This document shows positions 1 to 14,261 of a DNA stretch of 64,000 nt, piece by piece. A program made the translations under genes and the position numbers. Below the pieces are notes generated by a model. It did not search any database. It saw only the letters and a list, made by a program, of their open reading frames with translations, and was not told the DNA's origin. The stretch comes from Arbacia lixula (lineage: Eukaryota; Echinodermata; Echinoidea; Arbacioida; Arbaciidae). Numbering within the stretch: position 1 is the first letter of the stretch; every line of letters begins with the position of its first letter. The DNA is taken from NCBI GenBank assembly GCA_963669155.1, contig OZ022576.1, positions 22,921,178 to 22,985,177 on the forward strand, given 5' to 3'.

Positions 1-746
1 TGTTCGCAAGCTGAACTACCTAAAATTTGAAGCAACAGCATTTTAAATGATCATTTTTCATCCTTAAACATTATTTTTTTAACGCTGTTGTTTCTTCTTG
101 GTGAAATACTTATCAAAACAATGTTCCCTGAATACATGCATGAATAAAATTAAAAACGTACACGGGATGGCCATTTCCTTGACATACCCTGTGGCGTTTC
201 ACGGATGTACTAGGCCCCATACGAGATACAATAATACTTCTGACACTAATGGTAAACGGATCTACTTACTACTCTTAACACGAATTTCATTCAATCACAT
301 TTGACCTACTGTCCAAAGCTAACCAAGCCTGATGCAATATTCCAATTTCTATAGGAGCATGCTGGAGACAGGTTTTCATCGTGACTTGCAGTATGTCGAG
401 TTGAATGGAAATCAGGGTGGAATGTCGTTCATATCAAGGACATATCAGAGATGACAATACACCAATATTCAGGTACGAACACAAACCTTGATCCGTTTTT
501 CTGTTCTTCTCCTTTTTTTCGGAATAGGATGTATATTTGTATTGTCTATTTTGGTGACTGGAAGAGTTTGTTCGTGATTTTTGGTTAAACTGCACTCGTG
601 CGTGAACATCAATGAACAGGGCCCAACCGGGAAGGCTCATAACATAATTATGAAGGTGATACTGAAATGATTATTATGTCAATATCAAGCGTGTGTAATA
701 TTTGTTCATGATGTAAGATATGTTATTCTTACTCTCTTCCACAGAC
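1..746. other. Non-coding stretch, nothing recognised
   Basis: AT-rich sequence. Open frames are at most about 70 codons and show no splice-site pattern or recognisable domain. I see no gene or repeat in it. Confidence 0.5.
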
Positions 747-1084
747 GATTCAAAGATTTTTTTTTATGAAGAAGGAACTCCATCATAGCTTCATTACTTT
801 CGTGATAATCTTTATGGTGATGACCATCCATGGATTATTGAATCGTTATAGCAGTTTTATTTTAATCACAGTATTTAAAAGGATAAAGCCTTTGTTCGGT
901 TCAGGTTTTTAAGTTGATTCAAAGATATTTGTTTGTGAAGACGGAACTCTATCATAGCTTCATTACTTTCGTAATAGTCTTTATGGTGATGACCATCCAT
1001 GGATAATTGAATCGTCATAGCAATTTTATTTTAATCACAGTATTTAAAAGGATAAAGCCTTTGTTCGGTTCAGGATTATAAGTT
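747..1084. repeat. 169-bp tandem duplication, two copies
   Basis: Copy 1 runs 747-915 and copy 2 916-1084. Both begin GATTCAAAGAT and end in GGATAAAGCCTTTGTTCGG followed by a short tail and AAGTT. I estimate about 90% identity, with no net length change. The unit has no long open frame. It could be a local duplication or a fragment of a longer satellite. Confidence 0.8.
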
Positions 1085-1170
1085 TGCATGTACTATTTTG
1101 ACTTTCTATTAACCAGGTCAGGCATATACTCATACAATTCTTTGATATTGTTGCTGGTGTACACTTTTAC

Positions 1171-1171
<1 letters not shown>

Positions 1172-1206
<35 letters not shown>

Positions 1207-1240
1207 ATCTCTTTCTCTTTCTCTCTCTCTCTCTCTTTCT

Positions 1241-1285
<45 letters not shown>

Positions 1286-1344
1286 TTCTCTCTCTCTCCC
1301 TCTCTTACTCTTTCTCTCCGCTCTCTCTCTCACTCTCTCTCTCT
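1172..1344. repeat. (CT)n microsatellite
   Basis: A run of CT dinucleotides interrupted by occasional TTT, CC and AT. The Ser/Leu- and Arg/Glu-rich open frames across it are artefacts of the dinucleotide. Confidence 0.95.
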
Positions 1345-4300
1345 GCTCTATCATATTTAGCCCTGAGCTCCCCTCTCTCCTGTTTAACACCTAATTTGGG
1401 ACACCAAACACATGTTCTTACCTACCTTTTCCATTCTTCTCTTCCAAATATCGTTGTGTGTATCCAAGTCCCAATGGCAACGGGGACAAGTATAAACGGG
1501 AGAGGGGAATGGAGGGGGGGGGGGGGGGATCCACAGCCCATGCTCCAGATCTGACTAACATCTCCTGACTTTTCTACTAATATTCTCTCAATAAGCGAAT
1601 GGGAAGGGAAAACCAGAGACAATCAATATTTAAACAATGCAGCCAGCATTACAATCAGGGGGAAAAGAATGACAAAAAGAAGAGAACGCTGCATGAAGGG
1701 ACATGCACTGACGAAGAATAAACACCAATATTATGACTCTTTTACAGATTTGTTTCTTTGATTTACAGTGGAGCAAATTTGACTAATCTCCCTGCTAGAT
1801 TTTTTATACTGTGCTGGGGAACAAAGCTCAAGTAGAATCCCCATGTATCTTGGTCAAGATAGGCTGTCAACTTATCAATATTTAATCTTCGCACTGTCTA
1901 TTTGCACGCGGGGAAATCGCGTCTCGAACTTTGCAGAGATTCAACCAAAGAAGATCGCTTGCAAGACAGAAGTGTCAACATATTTCATAATATACGAGGA
2001 ACCACTGGGTTACTTCTGCAAACTTACTGAAGGTTGGTGACATTATGGACGGGTCTCACGATGAGAGCGCGATGTTGACAGTCACGCATTTACACTTCAT
2101 AATTGGCACTAGTTGATATACATCGGTTTAATGTGGACGCTTCCCATTGTGTGATATTTAGAGCTAATCTTAGGACCCCCCCTTCTCCCGTCGCATTTAT
2201 ACTTCAAATCCTAATAAAATTTTTGAGATATAAGCTAGTGTGGTCCGGTCTCAGGCCTTATAATTCGGCCTATTCGTGTTTAATATATCTGGGCCCTGTG
2301 TGATAAAGATTTGTGATTGATCGCAACTTAACTTGCGATTGATGTCAATCGTAACTCTGTATATTAGACAAGGGGCATTGTACTTATGATCGATTGAGAT
2401 AAATCGCAACTCTGTATAAAATGGGGCTGTGGTCTCTTTGCCATGTTTGCACTACCTTCCGTTCATAATACACCACTGGTTGTAGTGCTATAGCAAGACT
2501 GTGTTCAAAACAGAGCAACCGGTCGGTCGAGAAATCATAGTATCTACATCGGCTTTTATTTGTGACATTGGTCCCAAGTGACAGCGTACATACCAAAAAC
2601 AGACTTAGTACCGACCGCGATTTGAATTATTTTTTGCAAGTATAATGTTCGAGATATAAATCTGGCCTTCGCTTAAGTTGTTGGGTCCCCGGGAGAATCG
2701 TGTGGCTTGACTTTTGACATGACGTAGGTTTCACATTTCACTATTAGGCCCGTGCCTTAAAAGTCGGAGACATTTTAAAAGAATGGATGTATTAGTGAGT
2801 CAGTGGGGCTAATATCTTGTAAATTGCGATAGTCAGGTTAACTTTTCATCATAAGAGATGTAATTGAGGCGTACAGTTTCCCGTCTCGACCTGTACATTC
2901 GTGAACATCGAGCTAATTAATGCAGCTACAGTTTCGGGCTGATGAAGATGCGATTGGAGCTTGAGGCTTGTTTCACGGATCAGCAAAATAGCTACCTATA
3001 ATGTTAGCATCGGGCTAATTCAGACGCACATACTTGTAGTAAGTCACGAACTCAAAATTTGCACCCTTTGCCCGTCCACCTTATCCACTGAGATTGTCTT
3101 ACAAGAAATTAATACGAAAGCATCTTGGATTCCATCATCGTATGTTTAATGTGTCAGTTCTGATCGTGCTGATATGAAATAACCTGCTTCCATCTGTTGG
3201 AATGTAAACTCTAAAATATACAACAAGAAACATAGAGCGAAATGCGCAGTGTATAATAGGCAGGAAAATTGTAATGTAATGTAAGTCGCAGTCTAATTAA
3301 AGTGCGTGTGTGTGATCAGACTAGTGTAAATCATTATATTTTCTTAAACTATGTTCAATGATGAACCTGGAACCTCAACTGTAATGTCCGTTTTATCATA
3401 TAATAGTTTTCCACAGTGTGACAATTTGACTTTAGAAGTATGCAAACAGACAACGAAAGAGCGGGAAACAGAATAGGAAAGAAACACGTCCACAAGGCTC
3501 TAAATAGACGGCAATTGGCTACAAATCGTTTCATAAGCTTATTTGCATGTTGGTGGAATCTTTACAACCTGTGTTTGGTATCAACCTTGTCACGCCATAA
3601 AATCTTCGCCTAATCTTTCGAAGCCGACAAATTTTCGCTGTTCTCCAGCAAAGTGCAAAGTAGGCCTACAGGCTATACGCAGTTTGTGATTGAAAGCTAT
3701 ACGCGTCCTCGATCAAAGCCTCAGAGCTCTTTGATCATCTTTTGACATGAAATATCAAACAAATTTGTACACGTTGCTAAAGTTGAAACAATGAGTCCTC
3801 GTCGAGCTCCTGTACTTTACCCTGTATGAAAGGGTTGAACAAGTTCATAATTATACTCGATAAAATACATGATGCATAGATGATATGTAGCTCGTAGCCT
3901 GGTTCCCATGCTGTTAAGCATTACTAAATCAGACTGGCCCTCCATCATATAATGCTACAGTTCTAATATTCAATAAGGATGCAGCCTTTTTTCTTCTTTT
4001 CTTTTTTGTCACAATTGGAAGTGTAAGAAGACATTATTAACCGAATCCTTCCCACGCCATGATTAGTATTAGCAATAACACACCATATTAATATCACTGG
4101 TACTTACCACTGAAAAAAAAACCGGGTTGTTAAATCGTGCACATAATATAAGTAGGCATGGTAGCTCAAATATGATGTCGAATCAATTGAAATAACTATG
4201 TGAATGTTTCAGATACAAATTCAAAATTCACATTTTTATGTTCTCCTAATCCCCTTCTCCATCCTACCCCCGCTATAATTATTAGCATGATGAGAATGGC

Positions 4301-5726
4301 AAATGTGTACCTGGTTAGGGCCCTGTCACATTGTGGCGCTCTTCGAGGATTCCAAAGCGATCATCATTAGTTATAAAACTTAATCAGGACGCAAACAAAT
4401 AACATTATTATGTCGCTATTGTACATTGTTAACTTCAAATTGCATTAGTATCGTATGATGGTGTCATGTAAAGGATTTTATATTGATTGCCCAAACACAG
4501 CGTCCAATATATTCACAACGACCTCCTCGCGTTAAAAACTATCTCGTCCCTCTCTCTCCACACGAGGGTTTGCCTGTATACGGCTGGTTGACAGCACAAG
4601 GTGTCAGAAATTTAGATGAAATCCAGAAAGAGTAACACAAACTTTGTTATCGTTGTTGTTGTTTTTTAGTACATTTCCAGATCTGTCAGTGCTAGTGGGG
4701 TTCCATTAATGCCCATATACCACAGGGCAAGGGCACAGCCCTGCGCTTCAACATTTCGCCGATACTTTTTTTTTTGCCCGACGGGAAGGGTAAGACATCT
4801 CGGTCTGCGGACAAGTCGATATTTTCTCTTGAATTTGTCAAAATAACAAATCGAGAAAAAGCCAATTCCCTGCTCTAAGTACCCAGAAATGTCAACAACA
4901 TCACTATCTCAACTGATCTACGTGACCTACAGTGACACGACATTGTGACATGTTGGAGTCGGCATTAAAGTTCACAGTCGTTACTTCAAGGTCTTTAGGG
5001 GTTTGTCATGTTGCAAGGAGTTGTTATTGTTAACATTGAGCTGCGGATCCCCCAACTTTGAGCTGGTCTAAAAAGGAGAATTCCTGGAAAATAAGAAAGG
5101 GGAATACTATTCCTTTTCTTAGTTATTAAGCATGAAGAAGAACAAATGTACTTGATATAATGACCCTTATTTTTTTTTTCATCTATAGAATTTCTCCCCT
5201 CCAACTAAGAGCTGGATAATCATGAACATTATTTTAAAAATTGCTGACTTGCGCAAGTTTCCTGCTTTGCCTTGGCAAAGACTGATGTCAAGGTTGAAAT
5301 ATGATTTGAATTCCTGCTTTCGTATTTACGTCATTAATATTATTCTGCATTGCCAGCGAAACAAGTTCATGGATAATACAAAAAGCACATTTTGATTACA
5401 ATGGAAGCAAATGTTTAGAGCAGAGACAGAAATCATGATAACCTGTAACTCAATATCCTTGTAAGAAGCATCCATGCTTAACTGCATGTTCGTTTTCTAG
5501 AGATGAGCTCGTATCGTCCACATCGCAAGGACAAAAGCCAAGTTTCGACCGAAGTCCTCTACCACCCACTTCTGTGATTGGCCTATTTGCACAGTTTTTT
5601 TTTTTTTACATAAATTAGTTTCCGCGATACCAATTAATTTAGCTAAGACAGTTTCCGACTCAAATTACTTTCAGAATCCCATCCCTGGGCCTTGGTGCAT
5701 ATAGGTTTTCAATTTTTTTAACCTAT
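1345..5726. other. Non-coding stretch, nothing recognised
   Basis: AT-rich, with short open frames only. It has a G-run near 1,516 and short A/T runs. No exon-like frame is bounded by splice sites and no repeat pairs stood out. Confidence 0.45.
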
Positions 5727-5803
5727 CATCAATGCTAACTACCATGGCAACATCCAATGACCTATCATTATTGCATTTGTTGCCATGGTAGTTACCATTG
5801 ATG
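5727..5803. repeat. Short inverted repeat (26-bp arms)
   Basis: The arms are 5727-5752 and 5778-5803 and match at 25 of 26 positions. Each arm contains ACTACCATGGCAAC or its complement, which resembles an RFX X-box. A CCTATCAT motif occurs just inside each side. It may be a small foldback element. Confidence 0.7.
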
Positions 5804-8800
5804 GAAAGTTTCAATAATTGCAAACATGTTATTCCACATGGCCAGGTCACCTACATTTGACAAATGAAATGAACTTGCACATTTTCAGGCTTGATGATTA
5901 TATAGGTTTTATAAACACATATAATGACGGCGTTCTTCTTCCGTACGTACTTGTCACAGAATAACGCTTCAAATCAAATTTTATAAATAAAACACAAATT
6001 CATTTAGATTAATAGAAAGAGAGAATGAAAACGTATTTGAGAGAGTCTTTGTCGAAATGTGTGATCTTTATAATTGAATTAATTGATTTGGCCGATGATA
6101 TAATAACCATGTGTGTTGCACCAGGATATCACTCAAATTCACTTCTGCGATATCGTGTACCCATTGTGTGGCAGACATGATGTAGCTCTACCCCCCCCCC
6201 CCCTCCTCTCTCTCTCTCTCTCTCTTTCTTCCTCTCACATCATACTGAAATTAAGGACAATGTAAAAACCATCGACAACGAGAAGAAAGTAAGCTAAATG
6301 CAGAACATATTAGTATTTGATCAAGAATTGTGTTGACATGTCGATTATGAAGCCATCAATCAAGCAAATATATTCGCTATTTCCGTGATTTCGTTCGTCG
6401 AAAACAACCCCCTTCCCTAACTTTATAGTATTGTTTTGATAATCATTTTAACCATTTATTTTTCTACGTGCATGAACTGACCCACTTATAAACACTAGTG
6501 AAAAATCGCAAACTCCTCTCGCTGCTTTCCACCCGGACGAAGTTGTACAGATGTTAACATACATTTAAGACTGTGTGTTTATGTCAATCACATCATGCGA
6601 GCGAGGGAATAATACTATTTTCAAACTAGATATTTGAAATTCCTGGATGTAAATCAACATTTGATTATTTTGTTAAAGATGGCAAGCGCATCGTGTAACT
6701 ACTGAACTCTTCGCATAGCTAGATGTGAAATTTACGCAGTTCCTTTGATTGACAAAAGTTTGGCACTTCCTGTAATTTACTACGATTTGCAAGCTCTCGG
6801 TATTTTGTGCCGCCCTCCGTACGCTTTGAGGACATCATAGCATTTCCCAGTTAATTAATACATATGTTATACATCACCTTTAAAGAAATAAGAGATTTGG
6901 AAAGGGGACGCAGTTATGAAAATGTCATGGTAATTCTGTATATTATGTATCTACTGTACTGCAATCTGTTTCGTACAATAAATGTACTTATTTTCATTAT
7001 TGATGGGCAAGTAACCAAGATTGATTAGTACTTGACTACATTTGCCAACTAATCATGCTAATACAACAACGGTAAAACTTCTGATACTTGAATGGAGTTG
7101 GGAATTATGTTTGTTCAAGCAACCGCTAAGTGTTTGAGCAATTATGTGCTTCACGATTACGTACCAAGCGGCGAATTTTCAAATCGATGTCATAATCACA
7201 TCTACATACCACCCGAGCACTTCCATGTTATTGTGCGTTTCCCTTAAAGACAGCCAGTCCCTTTTCCAGATCACCACAAAATCATCGAAACATTGGCAAA
7301 ACATATAGAGAAGTGTTAGCAAGCTCTATATTCACAATTTGAAACTGATACGTAGTGTAAAATTCAAATAATGCACGTAAACAACGTCTGATTAATAGTC
7401 TTTACCTTAGGCTCTTAGCAGTTTGTGTTGAAATATCTGCTTTATTGCTTAATCTGTTTATTGAATTTTAAAACGCATTATGAAAAAAATTGTTCTATGG
7501 AAGGAATCATCTCCAAAGTTTGGTAGTAACTCATAAAATTAGGATTTCACACACGCATAATAACCACATAGATACTGTAACAAAGACTAATACTTTTTTC
7601 GTAGTACGAAAAAAGTCGGTTTGAAATTTAACGGCTGAAATTTTTTACATATACAGAAAGCTTCAACATGCTATATTCTTAGAAATGGTCTTGAATCACA
7701 CTTTCTTCAATTTGCGATCGTGATAGACGATTTCAAATTTTAAGCTTGCAAAAGGGACGGACAATCTTTAAAAGGCCTCGTTTACTGTAGCAAGAGTCCG
7801 AAATGTGATGTCAGAAGAAATATAAAAGCAATAATTTGAGACCATAGCGAGATATCACAAGAAACACAACATCGTAATGAAGTTTTGGAGAACCAATATA
7901 TAGATGGTTTTATCACGAGGGGTGAATATCCCAGGTTGATATATTCATTAAAGTAAAAGAATGTTTGAGGGAAGTCCAGCAAATAATGACATTTCTTATT
8001 GGTGTTGATTAATCATGATCACTAAGGCAGGACATCTTGCATCGCTAAATTCACTTGCCCGACAGAAACGAATGTAGTATAAGGCTTTGGCTTGTAATTA
8101 TCAGTGATCATGATTTTCAAGGAAATATTTCCTCCAAAGTTATGCCAATCTGTTTCGTTGATTTAATCTACAATAAGGGTTGCGCTGCACACTAGGAATT
8201 CCCAATCTACTTTCTTGACAGATCTGTTTTATTCAAGTTATGAAGAGAGAGAAATTATACCGTGTAGATACCTGCCTAATTATCATTTTGGTGAAGCAAA
8301 TGGGGGGGGGGGGGGTTGTATTGAATATGATCATTTTATTCCATGCGCAGTACCTACAAATATTGAAACGATACCTAAAGGACACGTGAACACTTCATTT
8401 GTAAATTTGCCACAACTTTGATTTTAGTTTCGGGTAACTACATACATGGTCCAAAAGACCATTCGTGGTTTATGTGATTGTCATCATTTTTGCATGATAA
8501 AACAGGCTCCTCTCAAGAAGTGGTAAAGAAAAACAAATTCATGAATAAACAGCTCAATTCCAATATCTTCGTTTTCCATAACCACAGAGCTCTTTGAGAG
8601 TCCTGGTAGATAAATGTATGGAGATAAGACCCTTCTATAAGTCCAGGGGACCTTCGAGTCTATATATATACACACTCTGCGATCCGATCAAACAGGCCCA
8701 AAGTTTAGATGACTACTGTTTCAATATTGACTGCGGTATAATGCGTTTAGTATCAGCGCGTTTGAATACAACCTTAGTGGCGGACCCAGGGAAATGAGAA

Positions 8801-11215
8801 AGGGGTTCGGAGGGGTGGGGTAGAGGGTTCTCGCTTTAAAAATACGTGCGCATGCTCCTGCATTTAACAAAACAAAAGCATGTTTATCGTGGATTGTTAG
8901 TCTTGAGAGGAGGGGAGGGAGTGATTGTAATAAGGGGGGGGGGGGCATCCCCCTGGAATCCCGTGGACCAACCGATACACGGTGAAACAGTTGGGGGGGG
9001 GGGAATGAACGGGGAAACTCGTATCAGGTCCAGAGTTTTCTCTTTCTAGTGTCATTTAGGGGTTGTTTGCAGGTCACATACATGAGGCAAGCATTGTGTC
9101 ATAAACTATGAATATCTGAACTTTTATGGAGCAAAGAGCAAAGAGCAAGGGAAATCTTACGGCCTATATACAGGTGATATACAGGTATGCACGAACTCAA
9201 TATTGAAGTCGTTTATTATAATAATTGATTAGTTTATTAAACGGGGTAAGTTTACAACATAAATTCTGGCTTATATTGTTATCCGCAAAAATGACTTTGA
9301 CCTAGACGTGTAAAATGTCACGAATAAGAAAATGTTACTTTTATGTCTCATAAACGCTGAACTTTGAAACAGATCAAATGACAACTAAAAGTTAGGGAAA
9401 GCGAAAACATAATCAGCTCAGGCATCGAAGCGTCCAAAACATAGCGTAAATATAAAATAGCTATAAATCAAAAGTAAGTTTCTAACACAAGTAAGTTTAC
9501 CAGTAGCATGCGACAAGATGCCGCTTTCCGCAAAAAGAAGCGTTTCGACTATAATGGTATGTTACTCACCATATCAACATTAGACTTAATAAAGTTATTT
9601 AATCACCGTCTTACCTAACATTAAGGGCACCAATAAAATTTTGCAAGTGATAACATTTTAACGCTGAAAATAAGGGGTACGGGGAAGAATGTGTGAATAG
9701 AAAGAACTAACTTAGGGGATCGGGAGGGGGGGGGGGGGGTGTAGACACTATTTACCATGATCTGTTTGCTGTCATGATAGTGAGCGGCCAAAAGCAAACT
9801 GAAAATACCAGGGTAGCATGATAAATTGCTATCATTGTGATTCAATTTACAGTTGCATAACAACATCAAATACTGCCTATGGTATAGCTTACTCCGGCCG
9901 TAAAATCCACATCAAATTCAGTATAGGCATTTTCCCAAAAACTTTTTTTTCTTCTTCTTCAAATGAAGATTATCATGGAAAAGCCGATTCCATAAGTAAA
10001 CTCTTAATAAAAACATGAACACTTGTATTTCAAGTTACAACGCGGTTATATTTCATTTTCCTTTCATATTCATTACGATGGTGGATAACAGATCTTACCA
10101 CAATATATGCAAGGGTTATGAATATGAAGTTTTGTTAGTAAAAGCATATTACATGTACATTCGTCTGTGATAAGCGCAACAGACGGGTGCCGACCCCGGG
10201 TGCCGACAAGCAATCTTTTCGATCTTTGATACACGCGGCGCTGACATGTCATCAGTGGAGTTTGGAAGCGAACCACACTTTTAAGGCCATGTCGTAGCTT
10301 AATTGCGTTGCTTGATGTGCTAGATGGGGTGAATGTCTGGTAGATGTTAAGATCAATTCCTTGTACAACCCTGTACACAGTTGCATTTAATCATGTTTAC
10401 ATTGTCATCACCTTCACATACTCTATGAATTCAACTTAGATCTGACTCTGAATCTGAATCTAAATTTTCGCTTCTTCTTTTCTATGTAAAGGGGTATCAT
10501 GCCTCGTAAAATATGAAAACAAACATTATTAAACATTTTGCTTTTACATTATATGAATGAATAATGTTTTGATGAAGCAGTTAGGGTGAACGTCCAGAAA
10601 GGTTGCGTGCCTTTCAGCGTCTATGATTTCCATATTATCTATCAAGGTTGATAAGGAGCTCAGATACGAGAAGCCGGCGAGCATACATTGTTATGTAATG
10701 CGCCGGACATCGCCGGTAGAGTAGTTCCAGAAGTCATGTTGTCAACATGCTCACTGACCTTGCACAGCAAATCAAGGTTATGTGGTTATACAATTCACAT
10801 GGCGTGCATGTTATGCTGAGATAGAAGAAATATGTGCGTTAGTGTGTGTATATGTGTTTTAAATTGGTCATCCGCTCTCCCTCCCGCCCCCCCCCCCACC
10901 CCCATGCCCAGCCCTCTTCACACACTTTTTAAATTTATTTTTTAGATATTTTTTTTAAAATTTCATTCACATAATTGTTATGTGATATAAATCCTTTCAT
11001 TACTCCCCAGCCCAAATAATGTTTCCACATTAATGACCACTTTCCAGAAGCCGACTTACACTCAAGGTTATAGCTACCCTCGGGGCTTATGGGGCTAGTC
11101 CTGATAACATTTACTGGAATTTAGGATGACGCAGGTAAGGTCCAGTTTCTGTGAGATCACTATGCATCCAAGAAACTGACCTTCTGTATTTAGCTCGGGC
11201 TAAATATTTTTTTAT
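5804..11215. other. Non-coding stretch with poly-G/C and (CT)n tracts
   Basis: No gene recognised. It contains a C-run followed by (TC)n near 6,190-6,230, and G-runs near 8,299, 8,935, 8,994 and 9,727. Open frames stay below about 100 codons and have no family signature. Confidence 0.45.
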
Positions 11216-11281
11216 CTTTTATAGTGAGAGTTACCCCGGATCAGGTCCGGACCTGATCCGGGGTAACTCTCACTATAAAAG
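11216..11281. repeat. Perfect 66-bp palindrome ending in a TATA-like motif
   Basis: Two perfect 33-bp arms without a spacer, centred on GGTCCGGACC. The right end reads CTATAAAAG and runs into GGGG, a good TATA-box match; by symmetry the left end carries the same motif on the minus strand. An AATAAA lies about 270 bp downstream (near 11,548). TATA and AATAAA at this spacing are LTR-like, but I could not place LTR ends. Confidence 0.9.
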
Positions 11282-11862
11282 GGGCATATAATTGTTTACC
11301 TCAAAATTGAGACAGAAAGAGTATATATTTAGAGAGCTCAGAGAGTTCGAGGCAGTTATATTTCAGCGGAATTGTTTCCAGAGTTATTTCAGAAGCAGTT
11401 ATATTTCCAGAATTATTTCGGCAGCAGTTATTTCAGCATTTATTTCCCGAGTTACTTCAGGAGATTCATCAGATATATCCATCATCAGAGAGTTATTCAT
11501 CAGAGTTGTTTGAGTATCAAATGTACTACATACTAGTTCAACTCAGAATAAAGCAATCTATATTATTATAGTTGATCACACACCAACCAAGAACGTACAC
11601 AACATAGTGAAATAACCAATTTCACTTTATAACACAGAATAACAAATACATAAACATACTACATCTATTGATTCGATAAACACAATAAAGCAAGATATAC
11701 CACTTGTATATAAACGCAATAGAAATGTACCTGAAAATGTAACTTATAAATTACATTCCTCTAACTAAAATAACAGTCATAGTAATGATGATAAAATAAT
11801 TAAATCTTTTCTGATACCCTCCCCTCGAACATATAAATCCACCCCACACAAAACACGTAAGT
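11282..11862. other. Possible LTR or promoter remnant, uncertain
   Basis: This stretch follows the TATA-like end of the palindrome. It contains several diverged repeats of the type CAGTTATTTCAG between 11,350 and 11,460 and an AATAAA near 11,548. The layout resembles the R-U5 part of an LTR, but I see no clear TG...CA ends, target duplication or partner LTR in the window. Treat it as unexplained. Confidence 0.25.
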
Positions 11863-12058
11863 CCACCCCCACCCCCACCCCCACACACAAACCTAAACAC
11901 ACATACTCACACACAAACACACACACACACCCACACACACTCACCCAGAAATACACACAGCCACACAGACACACCCCACACACACACATACACACACACA
12001 CACATACACATTCAGACACATACACACATACACCTACATATACACACACAAGCACACA

Positions 12059-12142
<84 letters not shown>
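11863..12142. repeat. (CA)n microsatellite
   Basis: Imperfect CA-rich sequence up to 12,060, then an almost pure (CA)n block of about 80 bp. The Cys/Val-rich minus-strand frame over it is an artefact. Confidence 0.95.
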
Positions 12143-12146
<4 letters not shown>

Positions 12147-13600
12147 GTCACGCACAACATGGTATTCGAACGAACGCCACTGTCATTCGAAGCGTTCTTT
12201 TGAGATACAAGTACATGTACGTATTGAACAAGTCGTAATTGCTCTTTAGACCCACTATGCTTACATTTATGTAAATAGTAACACGTTACAAGATCTATAG
12301 CATAAGACAATACAAATCAAAACATTAGACTTATTTGATACATTACTATACATTAACAACACTCCTAATCACCTAAACAGGCCACGATTATACAGCGGGT
12401 TGCACTTTGCCAAAACCAAATGAGCATAATTAGAATTATTGATAATGCAAACCTTTATCTGTTTACTGATAAGAAGATTAGACAAGACAATATGATTCAA
12501 AACATAATGTTGATTTGATATAAATTGATCATATCTTACCAAGAACGTACCCCTAACAGAGCACGATAATGGGGTATGTTGCATTAACCCAAACTATATC
12601 ATAATGCATTGACAAGCGCATACTGATGAGTAGATGACAACACGCACTTTGCCAATGATCTCTCATAGAAAGAGGTCTTGTAGTATTTGGCTGAGTGGGT
12701 TCATAGATCACAAGCACGACAGAAAGATCTAGTTTCTAACGGCACTGCGAATGGAAACAAGGTCGTGTATAAACTTCATGAAGTTTAAGACAAAGTACAA
12801 ATCGCTTGACAAAAAAAGGAAAAGGTTCTTTCTGCCGTATGTAACTCTATCAATGGGACTGTCAAGCATATCCATTATCAGAATCCATTAAATCCATTCA
12901 TGCAATTGGTGAGATGTGAACAGCTGTGTGTCAAAACGTAGAGATTTCCAGTTGCCCGAATCTATTCAAACCGATGCAAGGGAATGAATATTGATTAACT
13001 TGGGCTATACCATTGAAGCCGGACTCATACAAGATACACGATACAAGATATTTTATTCAGTTCAAAATCATGGATATTTGCTTTCTATATACCGATTAAT
13101 GTAGGGGTCAGTTGTTCCAATTTCTAGATTCTAAATGCATTTGAAAATATACATACATGTGAAGAGTGGATATCTTTACAACTAAAATTTTCAATTAGTT
13201 TGATTCTTTTACACCTCTTTTTAATATAAATTCGTAATTGCTTGATGTTGAAGTGTAACATTTTCCCCCAGCAACTAAATTATTTTGATTTTAATATTAA
13301 ATAATTATAATTACGTTGAAAATGCATTATCAACGGAATTATACATGGATTACAACATCAACAACCAATGTTAGTGTGTCAAGTGTGAACACGCTAGGCT
13401 TATAGCGCAGGAGAAAGTGAAACAAATTGATTTTGGACCGTATGAGGTCAGTTTTGGTTAGTGCAAAACAGTACATGGTCGTGTTGGAAGCAGAATATAT
13501 GAATGGTTTTTGAGGAAGGAAAGATAAGAATCAGGAAATTGTGAGCGGAAGGCCGTCCAGTCTTTACAGCATTTTTCTTCTTTGCTACCGGAAGGTGAGG
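12143..13600. other. Non-coding stretch, nothing recognised
   Basis: AT-rich. Open frames are at most about 70 codons, with no domain or splice pattern. Confidence 0.45.
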
Positions 13601-13780
13601 GAAGAGAGAGATAGAAAGGGAGAGGAGAGAGAGAGGGATAGAGAGTTAGAGACAGAGAGAGAGAGAGAGACAGAGAGAGAGAGACACAGAGAGAGAGAAA
13701 GACACAGAGAGAGAGACAGAGACAGAGATACACAGAGAGAGACTGAGAGACAGAGACACGGAGAGGGAGAGACAGAGAAG

Positions 13781-13821
<41 letters not shown>

Positions 13822-13845
13822 GCCGATAGACAGAGAGACAGAGAA

Positions 13846-13905
<60 letters not shown>
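13601..13905. repeat. (GA)n microsatellite with ACAGAGAG variants
   Basis: GA dinucleotides interspersed with ACAGAGAG units. Arg/Glu-rich plus-strand and Ser/Leu-rich minus-strand frames over it are artefacts. Confidence 0.95.
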
Positions 13906-13908
<3 letters not shown>

Positions 13909-14261
13909 TAACAGAAAGAGTGAGAGAATCACTAATGAAGCGAGACAGAAAGAACAAAACAAATAAACATCGACACAACCATGAAGACACGCTGAAGAGA
14001 AAGTGGTAGAGGGAGAGGGAGAGAGAGGAGAGAGTGGGGAGTCATCTAAAGTCCATAACATTCGTAACTCTCTACAGGTTTGTGTGTGATTTATGATTTT
14101 ATAATAACTGTGTTCGAATGAAATCAAAATAAAGATTACTGGGGGGGGGGGGGGTGTAAGTGTGTTTGCGTGTTTGTGCATTTGTGCATTGGTATCTACG
14201 TGATTTTTTCCTGAGGCTTTTTAACACTCATTTTTCTCAAAGAAAACTGGATGTGCCCTTA

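Noticed and set aside
1088-1390. Ser/Leu- and Arg/Glu-rich frames over (CT)n
   Set aside because: Products of the dinucleotide repeat in several frames; no real protein signal.
11777-12310. 177-codon Cys/Val-rich minus-strand frame
   Set aside because: It is the (CA)n microsatellite read on the other strand.
13541-14181. Long Arg/Glu- and Ser/Leu-rich frames
   Set aside because: Low-complexity (GA)n translated; no exon borders.
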